DNA of 64,000 nucleotides, taken from NCBI GenBank assembly GCA_914767715.1, contig OU612073.1, positions 24,118,001 to 24,182,000 on the forward strand, in the 5' to 3' direction. Shown here in pieces: positions 12,401 to 22,527 of this stretch. Position 1 is the stretch's first letter; every line of letters begins with the position of its first letter. Below the pieces are notes generated by a model. The model saw only the letters and a list, made by a program, of their open reading frames with translations, searched no databases and had not been told where the DNA came from. The stretch is from Membranipora membranacea (taxonomy: Eukaryota > Bryozoa > Gymnolaemata > Cheilostomatida > Membraniporidae). The position numbers were made by a program, and so were the translations under genes.

Positions 12401-15400
12401 CTGACCAGTGACAGGAGGAGGGGGGATATAGGGGTGATAGCCTATCACACTGACCAGTGACAGGAGGAGGGGGATACAGGGGTGATAGCCTATCACACTG
12501 ACCAGTGACAGGAGGAGGGGGGATATAGGGGTGATAGCCTATCACACTGACCAGTGACAGGAGGAGGGGGGATATAGGGGTGATAGCCTATCACACTGAC
12601 CAGTGACAGGAGGAGGGGGGATACAGGGGTGATAGCCTATCACACTGACCAGTGACATGAGGAGGGGGGATATAGGGGTTATAGGGATATAGGGGATATA
12701 GGGGATATAGAGGAGGGGGGATATAGGGGTGATAGCCTATCACACTGACCAGTGACAGGAGGAGGGGGGATATAGGGGTGATAGCCTATCACACTGACCA
12801 GTGACAGGAGGAGGGAGGATACAGGGGTGATAGCCTATCACACTGACCAGTGACAGGGGGAGGGAGGATACAGGGGTGATAGCCTATCACCCTGACCAGT
12901 GACAGGAGGAGGGTGATCTAGGGGTGATAGCCTATCACACTGACCAGTGACAGGGAGGGGGATATAGGGGTGATAGCCTATCACACTGACCAGTGACAGG
13001 AGGAGGGGGGATATAGGGGTGATAGCCTATCACACTGACCAGTGACAGGAGGAGGGGGGATATAGGGGTGATAGCCTATCACACTGACCAGTGACAGGAG
13101 GAGGGGGGATACAGGGGTGATAGCCTATCACACTGACCAGTGACAGGAGGAGGGGGATACAGGGGTGATAGCCTATCACCCTGACCAGTGACAGGAGGAG
13201 GGGGATCTAGGGGTGATAGCCTATCACACTGACCAGTGACAGGAGGAGGGGGATACAGGGGTGATAGCCCATCACACTGACCAGTGACAGGAGGAGGGGA
13301 GCATATAAGAGGAGTCACTGTGGAATAATAGCATAACAGACAGACCACTGCTGCCTGCTGTGATACTTTATACTGTTAGGTAATAGGGAGTAACAAACAA
13401 ATCATGATGACTTTACTTTAGCAGCTTATAAGTCAGGTTACTGGGCGAGTCGAGGCTGACATTTTACAAAATGTCAACCTGAGGAAATATGTCGGGTAAA
13501 TTTTATGAATAAGTAAACAGAGTATAAAGTTCAATGACACACTATTTAAAAACAATAAACAGCTCGACTCGCATATTGCTAGTCGACTTCTCATATGGCA
13601 AGTCAATATTTCAAAATAACAGCTTTTTATGAGGATAATAACTGAAGATTTCCGTCTAATACCTAACACATCAAACAAATAAATACAGGGGCAGCCCTAG
13701 ATATGTAAAATTTTCTCACTGGTGCGTCATACCTTTCCATACACAATGGTGTCATAAAAATAGCAGGCAATGTCAGCATAGTGGATCCCTGCCACACTAA
13801 TAGTGATCATAACTCAGGAATTCGGCCATTTGGTCACTCCGTCCGATTTATGACATAGACTATAGCTGATATAAGTAGACATACCCGAACACCAGCCTCC
13901 CAGCTGAGCCACAGATCGCCTCTGGTCAGATACGAGGCTATCATATGTCTACCAACGTGATGCACCCAACCTTCGGTCCTTAGCTGGTTCATTATAGCAT
14001 CAACAAACGGAAACCCTGTCTCACCCTGCAGGTAAAACAAAGCAGGCATCAATAACCTTTATATACATATGTGTAGGAGAAGCTAGAAAACGCCTCTGGG
14101 ATATACTAATATCACAGTGAGAGGTGTAACGGGCACCAAAAGTCAATCCTTCTCATTGAGTCAAAGGGATTTAGCTACTGCCGTCCCTCAAACCTAATAA
14201 CTTAAGAAAACGATTAGTCTGAGCCCCCCAGACTTTTGTCCCTCGCCCGACGGCCCCCCGGCGAGGGTAGTGGTATATACAATATGTATTGCTTTTTTGG
14301 ATTGCCTCAAACAATATGGCATCATGATGCACACATAGGCATACATTTAGAAATTCCACAATGTAGCACAGTGGTTATATTAAATTAAGAGTATTTTCAA
14401 AGGTACGTAAGGCTTTACTTACCATCTCAACTTTACGCTCATGCTCCGGGTTATCATACCACGGTATAGGCAGACATATCGGGTTTCCCTGGATTTTACC
14501 ATAATTAGCATTTTGTGCTGACATAGTATAAAAGAATTCTCTCCATATAAGCTGAGCTACTATTCCAACTTTCGACTCAGCAGTTCCTTTTCCTACTACC
14601 TACAAATTAAAAAAAAACAGTCATCGTACACATGGCTTGAACACACTAAGCCCCTAAACAGCTTACATACACTAGGCCCGAGAGAACCTTTTTGTAACCA
14701 AATTATGGTCTTTCTCTGTATCAATTGGTCAACTGAACTTTATTGACAACAGTGACCAGTAAAGTTAAGCTTTAATCTCACAGCTTGACTAACAGCCATA
14801 AAACAGGTAAGACGATCAGGCAGACAGTAAACACCTGGCTGGTCTTATTGACAGGCAGCTCACCTCTAAATATTTATCCTGAATACACCAGTAGAATCTT
14901 CTAACGGACAGACAGCCAAACTTAAGATGAGCGCTCAGACTTTTAGGTGGGGCACACAGTTCTGGTATATACTGGTTAGGTAACATGTAACCAGAGGAGA
15001 AAGCCTGCAATGTAAAATAACAAATAAATAATAAATGGAGGATAAATAGATGAGGGCCGGGCAAAGGTTCTTCAACTATTCTAAGCTTTGCTTGTTTATT
15101 GAGAATGATTATTTCATAAAGAATGCAAAATATTATCATCTTGCAACTCTTTTGACACAACCCACACACGCCACACCGTAAAGTAGGATCATTTCCACAT
15201 ATCAATTAAGGCAATTCTGAAGCTCAATTAATGTGAGAATGTGTTCGTCAATGATCATAACACATGTTTACTTTACTAGATCAGCAGCTGGGAGTATATG
15301 CTGTAGCAGGTCTGCTAGATTGCTAAGTGGTAAACCAGACATACAGTGACCTAAGACAAAGATTATAAATAGTCATTGCCTAAGATATCGGTGATTCTCA

Positions 15401-18400
15401 TGTCAATGAACAGCATCATGCTACAGTAAGTTCAAGACATAGGCTGTAACTTAGTTGGGCTCTTTTGGGGTTCCATGACTTCCGTGACCTCCGCTATCGA
15501 TGACTGATACAATCAACAACTCATAGACTGCTAGACCATTTGCTATTTTCATCCTCTGGTTACGATAGCCTACACAGAGAAAATGGGAGCTATTTGACAT
15601 CTAACATACCACTGCTTCCTCTAAGAGCCTCAGTGTCATCAATCTGACACCCTCCTCCTCACCGCCCTTCCACTTGTTTAGTCTAGAATCAGGTTCTAAG
15701 GCTTCTTCTCTGAACCCTGCAAGAAGACTGACACAATTGATTTGTCCGCACTGTGCACTTGATTCTGAATAACAAGCTGATTAAGTGATTCTAGTCTAGC
15801 CATAGCTTATGTGATCTCTAACCTAGATTTTGTCTGCGTACAGTAGTATGATGTATACAATTCTAAATGAAATATTAAGTAGGCACCTTGACACAAACTT
15901 TTTCAGTCTATCTCTATAAAAATAATTATCCTTATATCTTGGGAAAATGAAACACATTAAACACATTAAACACATTAAACTGACAGGTTTTGATTTAGTA
16001 GATATAAAGAAACAGATTAAATATGATTAGTTGGTATGAGCATCAAACTTTGATGAGATATAGGTCAAGCTCGAGATTTTAATTTTAGCTGCAAATATAC
16101 CAGATGTAGATAAATCCTTTAATGTCAGCCTTATGATCACAGCGTGACATTTAATGCCTTGGACCTGTTGAACCTTGGAACAGTGATTGCTTGTTAGATG
16201 GACAGAAACCTTTCAACCTCACCATACATCTGGTGGTGTATCAGTTATATTTTTACAATACAGCTCGATTTGAGTTTGATCACATAGTGCGTATTTTTAG
16301 TAGCTCATTTTCCTAATAGAAGGTTACGCAGCTAGTAGAAATTTACACGGCAATAAGGCAATAACAATGCAACGCAACGAGTAAAGTGTTAGTGAGTTGG
16401 TAACTTTCCCTTAGTTATAACTCTCACCTAAGTCTGCTATTGATGGCAGCTTGAATCTCTCCTCAAAGTCAGCACAAACAGACAGAGTATCTCTAAACTC
16501 CGGGTAAGGCAGCGGCTTCTTGGGTGGTCCCAGCGTGTCGGTGACGTGTTTGAATATGGAGAAGGTCAGCGGAGGCATACCACCATTCTTAGAAATAATG
16601 CTACGAAATAGAGAATATTCACAGTAAAGATATACAATCAACAACAGCTAATGCACGTAATAATTTGATGCTTCTCAAGGGTTTATCATAATTCATAAAC
16701 TTATATGAAATTAAAATATTCCTTCTTGATATGCCACCTTGGACAAACCAAGGTGTAACAGGCAGTTTATATGTCACAGCATGTTACAAAATACAATATC
16801 AGAATACCAGAATACCAGAGATGAAAAGTCGAGAGGAATAAAACATATTCAAACTTTTAGTAGCCAGGATCGAAAGATATATTGATTAGAGCACTATTAT
16901 AAATGTTTTTTAAATGGCTTGGGGCTTAGTCGTATGTAGGTCAAGTTTCTTCTATATTTAACATCTTTAATCAGCTAGAGATCAGCTTTTAATCTGCTTT
17001 ACTAAACATCATTATTTTATTCCCTGCAATTTGTTTTGAGAATAACTGCGCTTCTGATGTGATTCCAGTTAGGATCCTGATATTCGGCTCAAGCACTGGT
17101 GATGTAAGCACTAGTCAGTCTGTAGTAAACACTTATCTATGTTTCAGGCAGCTCAGACCAGCTTGAATATAGACACCCTTTTCTATCTCTCTGATTCCAT
17201 TCATATAATACTCTGACAAATGTTTCTGAGACTTTGATACCGCAAATAACTAATTGCTTCTCGGCCTATTGGCTAAGATCAAAGTGTCATGGCCAATGGC
17301 TGATTAGTGCCTGTTTTCAGTTTCTGGCAGCTTGCAGCACACTCACGATTAGGAGGTCCACCATGGCCTCACCTCTAGGATGCATTCTAGTTTACTAGGA
17401 TGTATCACACTCTCAGTACAAGGACTTCGGGCAACTTGCGTCCCTCTTTAGGGGCAGCCCACCCTCTGTTTTGTCACAAACAGGGCCGCAAATAACTAAT
17501 CATGCAAGCCGCATAATGTCAGCCATAAGCAGATGTCAATTGCTGTTTATCATAAGAATTTTTTAAATTGAAGTCCAAATACTTACTGATGCGGGTCCCA
17601 GAGAGTGTGTCCTGTCATACAGTGTCTCTCTACATTAAGCTTCTCACACAGATCTGCTACTCCGTCATCTCGGGACTTCCAGATAGCCTCAGGCTCTGCC
17701 TGATATGTCAGCCTAGTCACGCCCCACTCCTAAATTAAAGGATCTAAGTCGTTACAATTTCATTTCTCGAGGAATTAAAATGGACAATGATGCATTAATT
17801 ATTTTCATTGGCTTTTTGGACTTTCAAACTAGGTTGTTGGAATTTTACAAGCACCACTTATACATACTGAGCACAAAATATCTATTCATAAATTACCTGT
17901 ATGAGCATTTCGAGAGTGCGGAGTGTTTCTCCTCTGAAAGTATAGAGTCGTCCTCCATGTTCAGCAAGAGATTCATCCAAGTCTGTTAAACTCTCATGTA
18001 GAAATCTAAATCGATGATACTTTGAATTCTCGCAACCTGAAAACACCAACAAAAGGACATCAATTGAACAACATGAAAGGCAAGGGTTAATAAATATCTT
18101 TGTGTGGAAAACCCTGGGTCAGTACCTGGGTCAGTACCTGGGTCAGTACCCTGAGGTGTAGGCAAGAGAGCAGATTATCAAGTTTGATCCAGAAATACAG
18201 TTAGTCATTTATCCCCATGTTTTGAGTGTAGGTTGGGCTTACTGTGTTAGGTTTGTTCCAGTTTAATAAGAAAAGTGTTTCAACACCTCAAGTTATAAGC
18301 TAGTCCTGAACTGGTTGTTAGTGTTACACTAATACTATTATGTAAGTGAGTGACATAGAGTTATTATATAATATATACTCTTTGGTGAGTGATGACAAAG

Positions 18401-19186
18401 ATGACAAACGCTGCACCAAGTTGGGGAGGTCAAAATATCCCATCGGGGATAGCTTGGCATTTCATTATCAAGCGCCATACAAAAAAAATCAACTCAACGA
18501 GTTTTATAGCTCACCAATTAAGAGCTAATAAAAACCTTTGTATCACACAAGTTTGGGTAACAGACTACTCTCTATGGCGCAAGGCCTGGTTACAGACCAC
18601 TGGTTACAGACCACTGGTTACAGACCACTGGTTACAGACCACTGGTTACAGACCACTGGTTACAGACCACTGGTTACAGACCACTGGTTACAGACCACTG
18701 GTTACAGACCACTGGTTACAGACCACTGGTTACAGACCACTGGTTACAGACCACTGGTTACAGACCACTGGTTACAGACCACTGGTTACAGACCACTGGT
18801 TACAGACCACTGGTTACAGACCACTGGTTACAGACCACTGGTTACAGACCACTGGTTACAGACCACTGGTTACAGACCACTGGTTACAGACTACTGGTTG
18901 GTTGTACAGACTACTGGTTGGTTGTACAGACTACTGGTTGGTTGTACAGACTACTGGTTGGTTGTACAGACTACTGGTTGTACAGACTACTGTTCACAGG
19001 CTACTTACTTGCAACTTTTCCATCGAATATAAACACAGGGTAGAACTCATCGCTATCTATCAGTGATTGTAGTAGAGACGGATTATCATGTAGTCTGAGA
19101 TCTTGCCTGAACCAGTGGAGAGATACAACCTTACCAGCTGGTATCTCCGGCTCTGAGGAATCTGTGCCACTTCTACCATCCACCAT
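9481..19186 (-). CDS. cry: Animal cryptochrome, type I (Drosophila-like) features, 558 aa, 12 exons
   Basis: FAD-binding blue-light receptor of the cryptochrome/photolyase family. Exons (minus): 19186-19009, 18036-17897, 17729-17587, 16600-16428, 15716-15610, 15004-14864, 14599-14423, 14025-13885, 12066-11909, 11516-11447, 10992-10869, 9605-9481. All introns are GT-AG, and the phase-consistent sum is 1677 nt. The N-terminal Rossmann-like domain opens with [17 protein letters not shown] (residues 20-36). The FAD domain shows LIWREFFYT (about 311-319), GWVHHVGRH (372-380), [14 protein letters not shown] (385-398) and [16 protein letters not shown] (411-426). Residue 414 is Cys at the flavin-N5-proximal position, where photolyases have Asn and Drosophila CRY has Cys416. 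Tryptophans 418, 395, 341 and 392 match the Drosophila electron-transfer chain. The tail has F533-V534-W535 where Drosophila CRY has its FFW motif. The start ATG follows CAGCTAAG, and an acceptor 26 nt upstream suggests a 5' untranslated exon. The family call is firm; the type I assignment is inference from residues. Confidence 0.93.
9945..10020 (-). mobile_element. tRNA-derived SINE-like head
   Basis: Read on the minus strand this has an A-box-like TAGTGGGTAAGAGC and, about 35 nt later, a B-box-like AGTTCGAGTCT, with GGACTGCTTAGCAC between them. This spacing is that of a tRNA gene promoter. The acceptor stem does not pair and no functional tRNA is expected. It lies in the last intron of the cryptochrome gene. 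Within it the decamer CGCTCTTACC occurs twice. Confidence 0.5.
10439..10496. repeat. AT-rich perfect hairpin
   Basis: ATAGACTTAATATACTATAT pairs with the matching reverse complement ending TTAAGTCTAT, around a TATTATTATTATAC centre. It lies in the last intron of the cryptochrome gene. Confidence 0.6.
12209..13301. repeat. Minisatellite, about 49-bp unit, about 22 copies
   Basis: The array lies in the cryptochrome intron between the exons at 14025-13885 and 12066-11909. Each unit joins a G-rich block (GACAGGAGGAGGGGGGATA), a 15-nt perfect palindrome (GTGATAGCCTATCAC) and ACTGACCAGT. Variants change ATATA to ATACA, vary the G-run, or shorten the unit. A block near 12680-12715 has an irregular GGGATATAG iteration. 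Open frames across the array arise only because the repeat lacks stops in some frames. Confidence 0.95.
17240..17500 (+). mobile_element. U2-snRNA-headed SINE-like retroposon with 15-bp target-site duplication
   Basis: The direct repeat CCGCAAATAACTAAT occurs at 17240-17254 and 17486-17500. Immediately after the first copy comes TGCTTCTCGGCCTATTGGCT followed by AAGATCAAAGTGT, which matches the 5' end (stem-loop I and the start of the stem IIa region) of animal U2 snRNA with only one or two changes. Similarity stops just before the branch-point-recognition GUAGUA. The remaining roughly 195 bp is unrelated to U2 and ends in ACAAACAGGG. The element sits antisense in a cryptochrome intron. A U2-type head on a non-U2 body flanked by a 15-bp duplication is what LINE-mobilised snRNA-derived SINEs look like. 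A one-off chimeric U2 pseudogene is the alternative. Confidence 0.75.
18118..18160. repeat. Short tandem repeat, 13-bp unit, three copies
   Basis: CCTGGGTCAGTAC is repeated three times in the first cryptochrome intron. Confidence 0.8.
18585..18990. repeat. Compound minisatellite, 14-bp then 20-bp units
   Basis: About 21 near-perfect copies of GGTTACAGACCACT (18588-18888) pass into about four copies of ACAGACTACTGGTTGGTTGT. The 3' end of the array stops only about 15 nt from the splice donor of cryptochrome exon 1 (donor at 19008-19003). The 20-bp unit looks derived from the 14-bp unit by a C-to-T change and an added GGTTGT. The long repetitive frames on the plus strand here are products of the repeat, not genes. 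Confidence 0.95.
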
Positions 19187-21969
19187 CTTAGCTGTGTTCA
19201 GAGTGTGATACGACTCTGAAACAATTAAAAGAAAAATTAGATTTTAGATTAACAGCATGATGCATGAGCTGAGATTGACTGCCCACGCTTTATCCAACCA
19301 CAAATAGACTACTGAGTAAGTTGGCTGGAAAGTGACTACTTACCAGCTCACCAATTACTAAAACACTGAGCAATGCAAATTAATCAGCGTACCACACAAT
19401 ATAGGTACCATAAATCACATACCAAAAATATATCTTAGCTTTCTGTTTGCTTGGGTTGACTGATTCAGGTTTTTCTTCAGAGACGAGCTCACAATGTATC
19501 ATAAGAGACTCTAAACAAACTACCTATTACGATATGAGAAGACCTCGGTGATTTATATACCAGATGTCCAGTACGCAATTATGATAATGAGCTGATGGCA
19601 GGTGCAGACTGCGGTATGTCATGATTGGTCAATTTAACAGCATTCTGATGTCATTCACTGCTTAGCTTACTAACATAATAAACAAATGGTTAAATGATAG
19701 AGGCCTGAGTACAGTATGTAGAAAAGAGACTTGAGCAATGAACTCCCCTCCCCCTCAGAACGAGTTTAGTATTCAACTTGTTTTTTTTTATAGCACAGCA
19801 GGTTTAAATTGCCTCGGCCAGACTGGCCGGAGTGCTTATCATCAACATTATTTTTCTTCTGGGCAAACCACATTTTGTTTTAAATAAACACCGACAGAAG
19901 GAATTACCTTCCAGCTAGGCAAGCACTGACTCCGTCAAAAACCCCTTACTATTTTACAGGCCGGGCAGAGCGGGTTCAAAAACACAAACAAGCACTCAGT
20001 CATTCAAAATTAATACATTGATGGGTTCAAGAATGCACTAGTTTTACTAAATATCGGTATCCTAACAATTTTTCTGCTTTTCAACTGATACATAAATAAG
20101 TAGGCCTACCAAACTATGCCAACCAAGCACATTTTAGATGACTGCCCACAAATAATCTGTTTGACTAACTCCTTGAGAATAATTTTGCAGGTAAGTTCAG
20201 TAAGAATTCATAGGACAGTTGATAATAGCAACCCCCAGCATGACTCCCAAAAAAATAACTCGGCAAACCTTCAGTATTCTGGTCTCCCTCATGGCTATCT
20301 TTTTGATAAATGGATCCTTTTCGGGACCAGCAGATTTTTATAAACATGATTTGCTAGGTTAGACCTTGGCTAATAGAGATTGTAATACGTCATTGACACT
20401 TTTACCCAGTAAAATGAATCTGAAATCAAAGCTCGCTGAGCGAGCACACGGCGACAGCTGTCCAGAGCGCACATGACAGTAATTAGCACGAGAATTATTA
20501 TCACTTTTTATTATAGTACTGAAGCACGCACACACCAGCTCACGCCAACACAAACTCGTACCAGCGGACATGAAGAGAGGGATCATGTGGAAAATCTCTC
20601 TAACATATTCTGTTAAATCACATGGAAAAAGTCATTTACAGAAATCCCATGTCAAAACAATTACTTAAAACCATGAATTCAGTAATTAGTTCTTTTTGTA
20701 CCTTAGTATATACAAGGAATTAGATGGTGACCAAGATTGACCTGTCAGAATGCTTTAATTAACAATCTGTTGCTAAGTAGGCCTACTGATAATAGTACTG
20801 ACATTATTGGTCACATTACCAACTTTACTTTAACCAAGATATACAAGATCACATCTCTCTGAATACATCATAAGTACAATTTTAATAATTCATAGCATCA
20901 TGGTATTTCTTTTTCACCTAGTATATTTTCTAAACATGTGTGTCTCTGTAATCTTGTATTGTTATGATATGCAAGTCTATACTATCACTCATCAAGCTTA
21001 TTCTCAATTTTGCAATCCTCCATTGAAATGAAAATAACATAAATTAATTTTTAAAGTTTGATATAAACTTGATTATAACTTTATTATCTATACCTTTGCC
21101 CCAGACCGTTCTTTTTTCAATTCATACGTAGATATTTCATAACAGGAATGTAAATATATCTCAGCTTATCTCATGTCTATTTTTAAAACAAAAATCTGCT
21201 TTAATAATTCTAACAAATGTTCACCACTATCAACTATACACACTATACACATATCAACATAACTTATGGTAATCTACCATTGCTAAGTCTGTATGTATTT
21301 TTATTCTATAAATTGATATCAGATATTGTTAAATAACATTTCTGATGTTGTGAGAAGATTATGTAAAACATTGACCAAATATATCCTCATAGAAATATTT
21401 TCTAACTTCATTCATATAAGAATAACTTAATTGTTACAGCCATTACTACATTGTTAGATAATTCATCATATACTTTTAGTTCTAAGCCCAAACTCTGGTT
21501 TTAAGTGAGGGTTGTTCAAATATCTGATTTAACTATAACAATTCTTTTCTTTCTCTTGTTTTGTTTTAGCACCAAATGTAAAACATTTTCCCAAGAATGA
21601 TTTATATCAACAAATAAAGAATTAAAGCAAAAATAATAAAAATTTGCAGACTTTTTTACTCCCTTTTTTCCCAATAATATTATTGTCTTAATTTTTTTGG
21701 TATCAAATCAACTTGGCCGGGCAGATCATTATCTAGCTATGTTACCAGGGTTTGTGAGATCCTGAGGATTTATTGGATATGTTTGTATGGTGGAGTTATT
21801 TGCCCTTGTCTGCAACTATCTCCAGGAGGTAGGGGTTATCAAGGAGTTCGTGAAAAACTTATCCGACTTCTGTCCATAAAATGTTTGATGTGTCTATTTA
21901 TACACATTAATACTATTAAGGTTGATACTCCATACCAGTCTAACCAGAGCCAATTAATGTGCCAGGATG
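19187..21969. other. Intergenic region upstream of cryptochrome, no gene seen
   Basis: AT-rich sequence. It should contain the cryptochrome promoter and any 5' untranslated exon (an acceptor TTGTTTCAG lies about 26 nt upstream of the ATG). I found no recognisable coding exon. Confidence 0.35.
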
Positions 21970-21970
21970 G

Positions 21971-22527
21971 TACTGATTCTATCGTGTACTGATTCTATCG
22001 TGTACTGATTCTATCGTGTACTGATTCTATCGTGTGCTGATTCTATCGTGTGCTGATTCTATCGTGTGCTGATTCTATCGTGTGCTGATTCTATCGTGTG
22101 CTGATTCTATCGTGTGCTGATTCTATCGTGTACTGATTCTATCGTGTACTGATTCTATCGTGTACTGATTCTATCGTGTACTGATTCTATCGTGTACTGA
22201 TTCTATAGTGTACTGATTCTATCGTGTACTGATTCTATCGTGTACTGATTCTATCGTGTACTGATTCTATCGTGTACTGATTCTATCGTGTACTGATTCT
22301 ATCGTGTACTGATTCTATCGTGTACTGATTCTATCGTGTACTGATTCTATCGTGTACTGATTCTATCGTGTACTGATTCTATCGTGTACTGATTCTATCG
22401 TGTACTGATTCTATCGTGTACTGATTCTATCGTGTACTGATTCTATCGTGTACTGATTCTATCGTGTACTGATTCTATCGTGTACTGATTCTATCGTGTA
22501 CTGATTCTATTGTGTACTGATTCTATA
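21971..22527. repeat. Minisatellite, 16-bp unit, about 35 copies
   Basis: CTGATTCTATCGTGTA is repeated almost without error. A block of about six consecutive copies (about 22035-22125) carries GTGCTG in place of GTACTG, and a single copy has ATAGTG. The block structure indicates local spread of a variant within the array. Confidence 0.96.

Noticed and set aside
12209-13301. CRISPR-like array
   Set aside because: Units are contiguous with no variable spacers, the DNA is eukaryotic, and the array is a minisatellite.
12059-13348. Proline/tyrosine-rich minus-strand frames
   Set aside because: They are produced by the 49-bp intronic satellite.
17253-17485. Functional U2 snRNA gene
   Set aside because: Only the first roughly 33 nt match. 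The branch-point-recognition sequence, Sm site and 3' stem-loops are missing.
18389-19066. Long plus-strand frames with repeating [14 protein letters not shown]
   Set aside because: They are translations of the 14-bp minisatellite, whose length is not a multiple of three and which happens to lack stops. There is no splice or domain support, and they overlap cryptochrome exon 1 in antisense.
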